DNA of 64,000 bases. It comes from JAENWD01 sp963796915. GTDB taxonomy: Bacteria; Acidobacteriota; Vicinamibacteria; Vicinamibacterales; JAENWD01. Numbering within the stretch: position 1 is the first letter of the stretch; each line of letters begins with the position of its first letter. Below the pieces are notes generated by a model. The model saw nothing but the letters and a program-made list of their open reading frames with translations, was not told where the DNA came from and did no database searches. Positions 1 through 8,814 of the stretch are shown here, one piece after another. The position numbers were made by a program, and so were the translations under genes. Location of the stretch: contig CAWCNI010000004.1 in NCBI GenBank assembly GCA_963796915.1, positions 2,542,001 through 2,606,000 of the forward strand. Reading direction: 5' to 3'.

Positions 1-2559
1 GGCGCGCTGCCGGCGGTGCGTGTCGAGCTGAATCCGAACGTCCTGAACAAGTACGGCATCTCGCTCGAGCAGGTACGGACGGTGCTGTCGCAGGCGAACG
101 CGAACCGGCCGAAGGGCCAGCTCGCCGACGCGCGCACGAGCTGGGAGCTGCACACGGACGACCAGTTGTTCCTGGCCCGGAACTACATGCCGCTGGTCGT
201 CGCGGCGAGCAACGGCGCGATTGTCCGGCTCGCCGACCTCGGCCAGGTCACCGATTCGGTCGAGAACGTCCGCACCGGCGGCCTCGCCAACGGCAAGCCC
301 GCCGTGCTGGTGTTCGTGATGACGGAGCCGTCGGCCAACGTCATCGACACCGTGGACAGGGTGCTGGCGGAGCTGCCGCGCTTCCGCGCCCTGCTGCCGG
401 CGGGCGTCGACCTGCGGGTCGCCGCGGATCGCACCACGACGATCCGGGCGTCTGTGCACGACGTCGAGCGCACGCTGGTCATCGCGATCGCGCTGGTCAT
501 CCTCGTCGTGTTCCTCTTCCTGCGCAGCGGCTGGGCGACCTTCATCCCCGGCGTCGCGGTGCCGCTGTCGCTGCTCGGCACGTTCGGCGCGATGTGGTTC
601 CTGGGCTACAGCCTCGACAACCTGTCGCTGATGGCGCTGACCATCTCCACCGGCTTCGTCGTCGACGACGCGATCGTGGTGCTCGAGAACATCACCCGTC
701 ACCTCGACGACGGCATGGACGCGCTGTCGGCGACCATCCAGGGCAGCCGCGAGATCGGCTTCACCGTGCTGTCGATGAGCGTGTCGCTCATCGCCGTGTT
801 CATCCCGCTCCTGTTCATGGGCGGCCTCGTCGGGCGCCTGTTTCGCGAGTTCGCGGTCACGCTCTCGATCGCCGTGGCCATCTCGCTGGTCGTGTCGCTG
901 ACGACGACGCCGATGCTGTGCGCCAAGCTGCTGCACAGCGAGCGCGGCCGCGCCCACGGCCGCGCCTACATGTGGATCGAGCGCGGGTTCGGTCGCCTGC
1001 TGGCCGGCTACGACCGCACGCTGTGGTGGGTGCTGCAGCATTCCGCCGTGGTGCTGACAGTCCTGGTCGCCACCGTCGTGCTGAACTGGTACCTGTTCTC
1101 GATCGTGCCGAAGGGGTTCTTCCCGCAGCAGGACAACGGCATGATGTTCGCCGGCATCCAGGCCTCGCAAAGCACGTCGTTCCAGGCGATGCGGCAGATC
1201 CTGGCCGACGACATGGCGATCATCCAGGCCGACCCGGCCATCCAGTCGGTGGTCGCGTTCACCGGCGGCGGCGGCTCGACGAACTCGGCGCGGATGTTCG
1301 TCGCCCTGAAGCCGCTGTCGGAGCGCAAGATCGCGGCCGACCAGGTGATCGCCCGGCTGCGGCCGAAGTTCGCGCACGACGCGCGGGCCAGCCTGTTCAT
1401 GCAGGCGGCGCAGGATATTCGCGTCGGCGGGCGCGGGGCGAACGCCCAATACCAGTACACGCTGCAGGGTGACGACCTCGAGGCGCTGAACCACTGGGCG
1501 CCGCTGCTCTCGGCACGGCTCCAGAAGGAGCGCATCATCGCCGACGTCAACCTCGATCAGCAGAACGCCGGCCTGCAGGCCAGCGTGGACATCGACCGCG
1601 ACACCGCCGCGCGCCTCGGCATCACCGCCGGCGCCATCGACCAGGCCCTCTACGACGCGTTCGGCCAGCGCCAGGTGTCGACGATGTACGCCGGGATGAA
1701 CCAGTACCGCGTGGTGATGGAAGTGGCGCCCGAGTACTGGCAGCACCCCGAGACGCTCGACGCGATCTACATCGCCACCAACACCGGCGGCCTGGTGCCG
1801 CTGTCGACTGTCGCCAAGTTCGGCCGATCGACGACGCCGCTCTCGGTCAACCACCAGGGACAGTTCCCGGCGATCACGCTGTCGTTCAACCTGATGCCGG
1901 GCGCATCGCTCGGCGACGCCGTCATTGCGATCGAGCGCGCCGCCCTCGACATCGGCATGCCGACGACGATTCAGGGCGGGTTCCAGGGCACCGCACAGGT
2001 CTTCCAGCAGTCGCTCGAGAACGAGCCCTGGCTGATCCTGGCGGCGGTCATCACCGTCTACATCGTGCTCGGCATCCTCTACGAAAGCCTCGTGCATCCG
2101 CTGACGATTCTCTCGACGCTGCCGTCGGCCGGGGTCGGCGCCACACTTGCACTCCTGGCGACCAGAACCGACTTCACGATCATCGCGTTGATCGGCCTCA
2201 TCCTGCTCATCGGCATCGTCAAGAAGAACGCCATCATGATGATCGACTTCGCGCTGGTCGCCGAACGCGACCAGGGCCTGTCGCCGATCGACGCCATTCA
2301 CCGCGCGTCGATGCTGCGCTTCCGGCCAATCATGATGACGACGATGGCCGCCATCCTCGGCGCGCTGCCGATTGCGCTCGGCACCGGCACGGGGTCGGAA
2401 CTGCGGCGGCCGCTCGGCATCTCGATCGTCGGCGGCCTGCTGGTCAGCCAGCTGCTGACGCTCTACACGACACCAGTCATCTACCTGGTGATGGACCGCA
2501 TGCGCCTCCGGTTCGCACGGCGGCGCGGCCACTACTCGACGGCGGGAGCAAAGGCGTGA
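1..2559 (+). CDS. mdtC: RND multidrug efflux permease, MdtC-like (5' end outside window)
   Basis: Inner-membrane proton-driven pump subunit of the resistance-nodulation-division superfamily, HAE1 branch. The frame is open from base 1, so about the first 175 residues are missing and 852 are visible. It aligns by eye along its whole length with Escherichia coli MdtC: the LPAVRVELNP stretch at the start, the docking-domain run QDIRVGGRGANAQYQYTL, NQYRVVMEV, and the C-terminal GIVKKNAIMMIDFAL and SELRRPLGISIVGG segments. Two blocks of hydrophobic helices flank the second large periplasmic loop. The stop overlaps the start of the next gene (ATGA), an outer-membrane channel lipoprotein, so the two probably form an operon with a membrane-fusion protein upstream of the window. 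MdtB/MdtC pumps work as heteromers; whether a second permease lies upstream cannot be seen. The substrate cannot be read from the sequence. Confidence 0.93.
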   Translation, partial: GALPAVRVELNPNVLNKYGISLEQVRTVLSQANANRPKGQLADARTSWELHTDDQLFLARNYMPLVVAASNGAIVRLADLGQVTDSVENVRTGGLANGKPAVLVFVMTEPSANVIDTVDRVLAELPRFRALLPAGVDLRVAADRTTTIRASVHDVERTLVIAIALVILVVFLFLRSGWATFIPGVAVPLSLLGTFGAMWFLGYSLDNLSLMALTISTGFVVDDAIVVLENITRHLDDGMDALSATIQGSREIGFTVLSMSVSLIAVFIPLLFMGGLVGRLFREFAVTLSIAVAISLVVSLTTTPMLCAKLLHSERGRAHGRAYMWIERGFGRLLAGYDRTLWWVLQHSAVVLTVLVATVVLNWYLFSIVPKGFFPQQDNGMMFAGIQASQSTSFQAMRQILADDMAIIQADPAIQSVVAFTGGGGSTNSARMFVALKPLSERKIAADQVIARLRPKFAHDARASLFMQAAQDIRVGGRGANAQYQYTLQGDDLEALNHWAPLLSARLQKERIIADVNLDQQNAGLQASVDIDRDTAARLGITAGAIDQALYDAFGQRQVSTMYAGMNQYRVVMEVAPEYWQHPETLDAIYIATNTGGLVPLSTVAKFGRSTTPLSVNHQGQFPAITLSFNLMPGASLGDAVIAIERAALDIGMPTTIQGGFQGTAQVFQQSLENEPWLILAAVITVYIVLGILYESLVHPLTILSTLPSAGVGATLALLATRTDFTIIALIGLILLIGIVKKNAIMMIDFALVAERDQGLSPIDAIHRASMLRFRPIMMTTMAAILGALPIALGTGTGSELRRPLGISIVGGLLVSQLLTLYTTPVIYLVMDRMRLRFARRRGHYSTAGAKA

Positions 2560-4122
2560 ACAATCAGAAGCTCGGTTCTGCGCTGCTGCGGTGCAGCGGT
2601 GCTGCAGTCCGCCACGGCGGCAGTGCGGCAGCCCGCAGCGGCGGCAGGAGCGCATGGCGAATGGGCGCAGTGCTCGTCGCGGCACTGGCGGCCGGGTGCG
2701 TGCATCCGCCGCAGTACGACCTGCCGAAGCTGCCCGTGCCGGCGGCCTACAAGGAAGCTGGCGCCGACATGCTGCAGCCGGCGCAGCCAGCCGATCACAC
2801 GCCGCGGGCCGCCTGGTGGGAGGTGTTCAACGACCCGCAGCTGAACGAGCTCGAGGCGAAGCTGATGGCCGGCAACCCGACCCTTGCGCAGGCCTTCGCC
2901 CGCTACGCGCAGGCACGTGCCGTCATCCGGCAGAATCGCGCGCAGTCCTACCCGCAGATTGGCGCCAGCGGCGCCATCGAGGTCGGACGCCCCTCAACCC
3001 GGCAGGGCGGCACGACAAATCTGCCGAGCGTGGCCACCGACTACACCCTCACCGGGAACGCCTCGTGGGAGATCGACTTCTGGGGCCGCATCCGCCAGAC
3101 AGTGTCCGTCGCCACCGCCAACGCGCAGGCGGCGGCCGGCGACCGCGAGGCGATTCGCCTGAGCCTGGCCGCGGAGCTCGCGACGGCGTACTTCCAGCTG
3201 CGGGTCCTCGACACCGAGATCGTCCTGCTCAACGAGACGACAGAGGCCTATGAGAAGTCGTTCCAGCTGACGCAGAACCAGTACCTCCGCGGGTCTCGTC
3301 GCGCACGCCGACGTCGCCCAGGCGCAGACGCTGCTCGAATCGGCGCGGGCGCAGACGATCGACGTGCGCCTGGAGCGGGCCCAGACCGAGCACGCCATCG
3401 CGACACTGATGGGCGAAATGCCGGCGGCGGTGACCATCGCGCCGCTGCCAGTCGCTGGTGAACCGCCGAAGGTGCCGGCCGAGCTCACCACACGTCTGCT
3501 CGAGCGCCGTCCCGACATCGCCGCCGCCGAGCGCCGCGTCGCCGCCGCCAACGCCCAGATCGGCGTGGCGACGGCGGCCTTCTTCCCGACGCTCGGCATC
3601 GCCGCGTCCGGCGGCTTTCAGACGACGAGCCTGCAGAAGCTCCTGTCGTGGCCATCCGGCTTCTGGTCTGTCGGTCCGGCGCTGGCCTATACGATCTTCG
3701 ACGGCGGCGCGCGGCGCGCGGTCAAGGCCCAGGCCCAGGCCGCCTACGACGTGACGGTGGGGTCGTACCGCGAGACGGTGCTCGCCGCGTTCCAGGACGT
3801 CGAGGACAACCTCGCCGCGCAACGTCTGCTGGCCGACGAATTCGATCACCAGCAGCTTGCCGTCGCCGCCGCGCAGCAGGCGCTGACGATCTCGCTCAAT
3901 CAGTACAAGGCCGGTCTCATCAGCTACCTGCAGGTCGCCGTGGAGCAGGCACAGCTCCTGAACAACCAGCGCACCGCCCTGTCGATCACGGGACGCCGCT
4001 TCGGGGCCGCCGTCGGGCTCGTCCGCGCCCTGGGTGGCGGCTGGGATGGCCAACTCGGCGACGTCCCGCCACAGGGCACCAGCGCCACCCCCGGTGCGCC
4101 GGCGCCGGTTGCAGCGCCGTAA
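2556..4122 (+). CDS. Outer-membrane efflux lipoprotein, NodT/OprM family (one frame break)
   Basis: Trimeric TolC-like outer-membrane channel expected to partner the RND pump just upstream. A lipobox (LAAGC) follows a hydrophobic signal, and two OEP repeats follow with the typical ASWEIDFWGRIR and YTIFDGGARRAVKAQAQAAY motifs. The frame breaks near 3281-3285. Reading GTACC there as GTAC gives NQYSAGLVAHADVAQAQ, which matches the family hairpin, and restores a protein of about 521 residues. The upstream part reads in one frame to about 3285 and the downstream part in another to 4122. The ATG at 2556 overlaps the pump stop, but the next 30 codons come from a degenerate 8-base tandem repeat (2574-2645). 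The ATG at 2661, preceded by AGGAG at 2646, is an alternative start, although its signal peptide would be very short. Confidence 0.88.
2574..2645 (+). repeat. Degenerate octamer tandem repeat inside the 5' end of the outer-membrane lipoprotein gene
   Basis: Nine consecutive 8-base units rich in GGTGCAGC/GGTGCTGC-type sequence can be phased here. The same octamer family, on the opposite strand, fills the spacer at 59672-59749. It is translated in frame as a low-complexity Ala/Arg/Gly/Ser leader, so either the real start lies downstream or spacer-type repeat has expanded into the gene. Confidence 0.6.
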
Positions 4123-4202
4123 CGGCGCTCGTGGTATAAACTTCGCGTTTCTCTCCACTTGCGGCTGGCGCGCATGGTTCCGTCCATTTGAAGGAGCGCG
4201 AC

Positions 4203-5582
4203 GTGGCGACTCATTCTCTGCATACGCTCAAGGGCACCCTTCGCGGCGATCTGATCGAGCCGAACGATCCCCGCTACGACGACGCACGCAAGGTCTACAA
4301 CGGCATGATCGACAAGCGCCCGCGCGCCATCGCGCAGTGTCTTGACGTCGCCGACGTCGCCGCCGCAGTCCTGGCCGGCGCCGATCACGGCATCCCGGTC
4401 GCGATTCGCGGCGGCGGCCACAATGCCGGCGGCCTCGGCATCTGCGACGACGGCCTGGTCATCGACATGTCGCGCCTCAACGCGATTCAGGTCGACGCAG
4501 CGTCGCGCACCGTCAGCGTCGGCGGCGGCGCCCTGTGGCGCGACGTGGACAAGGCCACGCATGAATCGGGGCTCGCCGTGCCGGCTGGCATCGTCGGCTC
4601 GACCGGCGTCGGCGGCCTGAGCCTCGGCGGCGGCATTGGCCACCTGACGCGCCACTACGGGCTGACCATCGACAACATCGTCGGCGCCGACATGGTGCTG
4701 GCCGACGGCGAAGCCGTCACCGTGGACAAGGACCATCACCCGGACCTGTTCTGGGCGATTCGCGGCGGCGGCGGCAACTACGGCGTCGTCACCCAGTTCC
4801 GCTTCCGCGGGCATCCGGTCCACACCGACTACGCCGGTCCGATGCTGTGGCCGCTGGAGCGGGCGACGGAGATGATGCAGTGGTATCGGGAGTTCCTGCC
4901 CAAGGCGCCCGACGAGCTGACCGGCTTCTTCGCATTCCTCGTCGTGCCGCCCGGGCCGCCGTTTCCCGAAGCCCTGCACATGAAGACGATGTGCGGGATC
5001 GTCTGGTGCTACAGCGGCCCGCTCGAAAAAGCTGAGAGCGTGTTCGCGCCGATGCGGGCGCTCGGCCCGGTGCTCGACCTGGTCGGTCCGATTCCGCATC
5101 CCGTCCTGCAGACGATGTTCGATCCGCTGTTCCAGCCTGGCATGCAGTGGTACTGGAAGGCGGACTTCGTCAACGAGCTGAGCGACGCCGCAATCGCGCG
5201 CCATGTCGAGTTCGGCTCGGTGCCGCCCTCGATGTTCTCCACGATGCATCTCTACCCGATCGACGGCGCGGCGTCGCGCGTCGGAGCGACGGACACGCCG
5301 TGGGCGTACCGGAGCGCGACGTGGGCCGAGGTCATCGTCGGCGTGGATCCGGACCCGGGTCACCGAGATGCCATCACGCAGTGGGCGAAGAAATACTGGG
5401 ACGCGACACATCCCTTCTCCGCCGGCGGCGCGTACGTGAACTTCATGATGGACGAGGGGGAGGATCGCGTGAAGGCCACTTACGGCGGCAACTTCGCGAG
5501 GCTCGCCGCCATCAAGGGCAAGTACGACAGCGCGAACCTGTTCCGCGTGAACCAGAACATCCAGCCAGCCGGCGGGGCTTAA
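4203..5582 (+). CDS. FAD-binding oxidoreductase, berberine-bridge-enzyme-like (PCMH type)
   Basis: Flavoprotein oxidase or dehydrogenase of 459 residues with an N-terminal FAD-binding 4 (PCMH) domain and a C-terminal berberine-bridge (BBE) segment. RGGGHNAGG carries the conserved histidine (about residue 73) used for 8-alpha covalent FAD attachment. The usual second anchoring cysteine is absent from the GSTGVGGLSLGGGIG loop, so single covalent attachment is likely. GGGGNYGVVTQF is the second FAD motif, and YGGNFARLAAIKGKYDSANL with FRVNQNI is the BBE end. The GTG at 4203 is chosen because AAGGAG lies six bases upstream; a TTG at 4188 is the alternative. No signal peptide is seen, so it is probably cytoplasmic. 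The substrate is unknown. It stands alone between the efflux genes and a repeat-rich spacer. Confidence 0.9.
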   Translation: MATHSLHTLKGTLRGDLIEPNDPRYDDARKVYNGMIDKRPRAIAQCLDVADVAAAVLAGADHGIPVAIRGGGHNAGGLGICDDGLVIDMSRLNAIQVDAASRTVSVGGGALWRDVDKATHESGLAVPAGIVGSTGVGGLSLGGGIGHLTRHYGLTIDNIVGADMVLADGEAVTVDKDHHPDLFWAIRGGGGNYGVVTQFRFRGHPVHTDYAGPMLWPLERATEMMQWYREFLPKAPDELTGFFAFLVVPPGPPFPEALHMKTMCGIVWCYSGPLEKAESVFAPMRALGPVLDLVGPIPHPVLQTMFDPLFQPGMQWYWKADFVNELSDAAIARHVEFGSVPPSMFSTMHLYPIDGAASRVGATDTPWAYRSATWAEVIVGVDPDPGHRDAITQWAKKYWDATHPFSAGGAYVNFMMDEGEDRVKATYGGNFARLAAIKGKYDSANLFRVNQNIQPAGGA

Positions 5583-5587
5583 CGGAC

Positions 5588-5628
5588 GGGCTACGGGTAC
5601 GGGCTCCGGGCTCCGGGCTCCGGGTTTC
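5588..5628 (+). repeat. Heptamer tandem repeat, GGGCTAC/GGGCTCC type
   Basis: Units run GGGCTAC, GGGTAC (one base short), three GGGCTCC and GGGTTTC. They begin just after the stop of the FAD oxidase and run straight into the REP-like palindrome pair at 5628-5693. The mirror-image heptamers are at 5708-5735, so the two arrays flank the palindromes as inverted arms. Confidence 0.85.
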
Positions 5629-5693
5629 GGTAGGGCCGATCTTTAGATCGGCCATCAGCCGCCGTTGGCCAATCTGAAGATTGGCCCTACCGG
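5628..5693. repeat. REP-like palindrome pair (two inverted copies)
   Basis: Two palindromes of about 28 bases face each other. The first is built on TAGGGCCGATC-TTTA-GATCGGCC (written in parts) and the second on GGCCAATC-TGAA-GATTGGCCCTA. Each folds as its own hairpin, and the outer CGGTAGGGCC and GGCCCTACCG ends can also pair with each other. Further copies lie at 7155-7182, 11613-11641 and 11657-11685. A role as transcription terminator or mRNA stabiliser between the convergent flanking genes is possible. Confidence 0.85.
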
Positions 5694-5707
5694 CACACTA
5701 CGGACGT

Positions 5708-5735
5708 GTAGCCCGTGGACCGTAGCCCGTAGCCC
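5708..5735 (-). repeat. Heptamer tandem repeat, GTAGCCC type
   Basis: Four contiguous units: GTAGCCC, GTGGACC, GTAGCCC, GTAGCCC. This is the reverse complement of the GGGCTAC array at 5588 and ends eight bases before the stop codon of the M48 peptidase gene. Confidence 0.85.
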
Positions 5736-5743
5736 GCCGTGCC

Positions 5744-7051
5744 TCAGTGAAACTTGTCCCCGTAGACCAGCGGCTGCCCGGTCGCCCACGGCTTGTACGT
5801 GTTGGCGAACTCGATGCGTTCGGCCACTGTGGGATGGTCCGCTCTCAGCAGGCGCACCAGCCAATGCGGGCGCGGGTTCGCCAGGTTGTCCTGCTGCATC
5901 GTCACGAACGACAGCGCCGCGGAGTGATTGTTCTGGGTGATTTCGAGGCCGAACCGGTCGGCTTCGTGCTCCACGTGCCGCGAGAATGCGAGCGCGAACG
6001 GCGAGGCCACGAAGAACCCGAGGCTGACCAATAGGAGCAGCAGCGGCAGGGCCGCCACGTCGGCGAGCGAGTCAAAACCTATCCGCGCCCGCCAGCGCGC
6101 GATGATCCAGCCGGCCGTCACGTGGATGCCGTACAGCGTCGCCGATATGAGGACGAAGAACATCGCCATCAGCTTCCAGGTGTGCCCGAGCACGTAGTGC
6201 CCCATCTCGTGCCCGACGACGAACAGCAGGCCGGGCTCATCGAGCCGCGCGATGATCGTGTCCCACAGCACGATCCGCTTCGTCGCGCCGAGCCCGCTCA
6301 CGTAGGCATTCAACGCCTTCGTGTCGGCGCTCTTGTCCACCTCGTAGACCCGTCCCCCTGAGATGCCGGCACGATCGGCCAGCTGCAGGATGTGCGCCTC
6401 GAGCGCCTTGTTCTTCATCGGGCCGAATTTGTTGAAGAGGGGCTCGATCCAGATCGGCGCCACGACGATCATGAGGACCAGGAACGGCACCGAGAGCAGC
6501 GACGTGTACAGCCACCAGCGGCGGGGACTGCGCGCCAGCAGGCGAAACGGGATCCACAGAAAGAGGGCGCCGATGACGATGCTGACCAGCAGCGCGGTGA
6601 TCGAGTCGCCGAACCACTTCGCGAACGTCTGGTTGGACAGGCCGTACGCGTGCTCGCGCGCGAACTCCTCGTAGTAGGCGCGAGGCAGGTCGATGGCGAA
6701 CGTGATCACCGAGAAGATCGCGAAGTACAGGGCCACGATGAGAATCGGGCGGCGCGTCCACCGGCTGGCCCAGTTCCGCATCGTCGCCGAGAAGCCGGTG
6801 AACAGGATCAACGCCGGCAGGACGAAGCCCCACGCCGTATCCGCGATCCAGAGCACGATGCCGCTGCGGTAGCGGGCCATGGCCAGCGGCGAGGGCTCCG
6901 GCACCGCCACCGGCGGCAGCGCTGAGGGCGCTGAGGCCGCTGCGGGCTCCGGCTGGTTGTCGCCCGCACCGGCAGAAGTCGGCGGCTGGGCGTGAACGAC
7001 AGCGCCGCCGAGCAGCAGCGCGAGAAGAGCAGGAGCAAGAATACGCGTCAT
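5744..7051 (-). CDS. M48 family zinc metallopeptidase (Ste24/CAAX-protease-like)
   Basis: Integral-membrane zinc protease of 435 residues. It has an N-terminal signal-like segment, a proline/alanine-rich linker, an M48_N membrane domain with several hydrophobic helices, and a catalytic domain. HEMGH at about residue 281 is the HExxH zinc site, and the later EADRFGLEIT supplies the third glutamate ligand; a membrane helix pair lies between them, as in Ste24. Bacterial members are thought to act in membrane-protein quality control; CAAX processing itself is not expected in bacteria. The gene is flanked on both sides by heptamer/REP repeats, and its neighbours read from the other strand, so it is probably a single-gene unit. 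Confidence 0.92.
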   Translation of the reverse strand: MTRILAPALLALLLGGAVVHAQPPTSAGAGDNQPEPAAASAPSALPPVAVPEPSPLAMARYRSGIVLWIADTAWGFVLPALILFTGFSATMRNWASRWTRRPILIVALYFAIFSVITFAIDLPRAYYEEFAREHAYGLSNQTFAKWFGDSITALLVSIVIGALFLWIPFRLLARSPRRWWLYTSLLSVPFLVLMIVVAPIWIEPLFNKFGPMKNKALEAHILQLADRAGISGGRVYEVDKSADTKALNAYVSGLGATKRIVLWDTIIARLDEPGLLFVVGHEMGHYVLGHTWKLMAMFFVLISATLYGIHVTAGWIIARWRARIGFDSLADVAALPLLLLLVSLGFFVASPFALAFSRHVEHEADRFGLEITQNNHSAALSFVTMQQDNLANPRPHWLVRLLRADHPTVAERIEFANTYKPWATGQPLVYGDKFH

Positions 7052-7065
7052 GCGCGCATCTTACA

Positions 7066-7100
7066 GGCAGCAGCCAGTCGGCAGCGGGCAGCGGGCAGGG
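7066..7100 (+). repeat. Heptamer tandem repeat, GGCAGCR type
   Basis: Five contiguous 7-base units: GGCAGCA, GCCAGTC, GGCAGCG, GGCAGCG, GGCAGGG. It lies just upstream of the M48 peptidase start. The same heptamer family is at 20485-20498, 20535-20562 (inverted) and 34725-34759. Confidence 0.75.
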
Positions 7101-7154
7101 CGGCGGACGCCCGAAGTCGGCCGGTAGGCCGATCGTCAATGTGGCCGCACGGCT

Positions 7155-7182
7155 GATGGCCGATCTGAAGATCGGCCCTACC
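7155..7182. repeat. REP-like palindrome, single copy
   Basis: GATGGCCGATC-TGAA-GATCGGCCCTACCG, written in parts: a ten-base stem with a short loop. It matches the copies at 5628-5693 and 11613-11685 and is followed after 14 bases by GTAGCCC heptamers. Confidence 0.85.
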
Positions 7183-7196
7183 GAAATCCGCAGCCC

Positions 7197-7217
7197 GTAG
7201 CCCGTAGCCCGTAGCCC
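7197..7217 (-). repeat. Heptamer tandem repeat, three perfect GTAGCCC units
   Basis: Three perfect GTAGCCC copies follow a partial unit and end two bases before the GTG chosen as start of the ATP-grasp gene. No Shine-Dalgarno can be recognised between the array and that start. Confidence 0.85.
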
Positions 7218-7219
7218 GC

Positions 7220-8804
7220 GTGTACCCGTTATCATCTTCCGTGCTTCCGAAGCCCCCTTTTGCCGCCGACCTCTCACTCGATCAGGAACTCGAGGCCTTC
7301 GAACGTCTCAAGCCCCGATTGGCCTCCGTCTGGCAGACGCTCTCGAACAACGCGGCCGGCCAGGGCACGTCCGTAGTGGTTCCCTCCCTGACGCTCGACA
7401 CGGAGGAGCTGACCAAGCTGACCGGGGCCGCCTACTACGAGGAACGGCTCCTGTTCCTGCTCATTCGCCTGCGCAACCCGCGAGCGCACCTGGTCTACGT
7501 CACCAGCCAGCCAGTGCACCCGCTGACGCTCGACTACTACCTGCACCTGCTGGCCGGCGTCCCCGCCAGCCACGCGCGCAGCCGGCTGACGATGCTGTGC
7601 GCGTACCGACGCGTCGCCGCGCCCGCTGACGCAGAAGGTGCTCGAGCGCCCGCGGCTGATCCAGCGGATCCGGTACGCGATCCGCGACAACGACCACGCC
7701 TACCTCACGGTCTTCAACTCGACGCCGCTCGAGCGTCGCCTCTCGGTGTTGCTGGGCATTCCCCTGAACGGCCTCGATCCGGCCCTTGCGCACCTCGGCT
7801 CCAAGTCGGGGAGCCGGAAGGTGTTCAAGGACGCCGGCGTGGACATGCCCGCCGGCTTCGAGGACCTCAAGACGATCGACGACGTGGCGGAGGCGCTCAG
7901 CGAGCTGCGGCGCATGCGTCCCGGGCTCCGGCGCGCGCTGATCAAGTTGAACGACAGCTTTTCTGGCGAGGGCAACGCGCTGGTGACATGCCCGGTCGAA
8001 TCGACGCCTGCCGCGAACCGTCAGGCCGTCGAGCAGGCGCGCATGCCGATTGCGTCGGAAACGCCGGCGCGGTACTTCGACAAGCTGCAGCGCATGGGCG
8101 GCGTCGTCGAAGAGTTCATGGAAGCGAAGGAGAAGGTGTCGCCGAGCGCGCAGTACCGGACCAGCCCCGACGGCGAGGTCCTCGACGTCTCGACCCACGA
8201 TCAGATCCTGGGTGGAGACTCGGGGCAGATCTACCTGGGATGCACCTTTCCGGCGCAGGACGGCTACCGGCTGAAGATCCGTGATGCCGGGCGGCAAGTG
8301 GGCGAGGTCCTGGCCCGTCACGGCGTGGTGAGCCGCTTCGGCGTGGACTTCCTCGCCTGGCGGAACTCGCCGGCCGACGACTGGTCGATCACCGCGCTCG
8401 AAATCAACCTCCGCGTCGTCGGCACGACTCACCCGTTTCTCGCGCTCCAGTTCCTGACCGGTGGCCAGCTCGATCGCGGGACCGGGCAGTTCCTCTCGAT
8501 GAGCCAGCGCGCCAAGCACTATCGCGCCACCGACAACCTGCGGGCGGCGCGCTATCGGGGTGTGCTGCCGGAGGATCTGGTGGACATCGTGTCGATGAAT
8601 CAACTGCACTACAGCCACCGCACCGAATCGGGCCTGCTCTTTCACATGATCGGCGCCGTGTCGGAATTCGGAAAGCTGGGCCTCACCGTGATCGGCAACG
8701 ACCGCGAAGAAGTGGACGCGATTTACGAGCGGACCATTCAGGTGCTGGACGTCGAGGCTGCGTTCGGGCACGAGCCGTCGGCAGGCAACACGACCGAGGA
8801 GTGA
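7220..8804 (+). CDS. ATP-grasp carboxylate-amine/peptide ligase, PGM1-related (one frame break)
   Basis: Predicted ATP-dependent ligase joining a carboxylate to an amine. It resembles the ATP-grasp proteins annotated as peptide ligase PGM1-related. An N-terminal pre-ATP-grasp domain (about residues 1-140) is followed by the ATP-grasp fold, with VFKDAGVDMPAG, LIKLNDSFSGEGN (ATP lysine region), VLDVSTHDQILGG and the metal-binding ALEINLRVVGTTHPF. The frame breaks at 7603-7607, where GCGTACCGACG is read. Dropping one C gives AYDASPRPLTQKVLERPRL, a family-typical sequence, and a protein of about 527 residues. The start is uncertain: GTG 7220 or GTG 7241, with no clear ribosome-binding site for either. 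The substrate is unknown and no biosynthetic partner is adjacent. Confidence 0.8.
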
Positions 8805-8814
8805 CCCTCAGGGC

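Noticed and set aside
3291..3293. GGG run as the frameshift site in the outer-membrane lipoprotein gene
   Set aside because: Deleting a G there gives NQYLRGLVAHADV, whereas deleting a C at GTACC (3281-3285) gives NQYSAGLVAHADV, which fits the family better and matches the other break points.
4188..4202. TTG at 4188 as the start of the FAD oxidase
   Set aside because: The AAGGAG ribosome-binding site lies at 4191-4196, downstream of that TTG and well placed for GTG 4203.
5588..5735. CRISPR array
   Set aside because: Units are 7 bases, directly adjacent without spacers, and no cas gene is present in the window.
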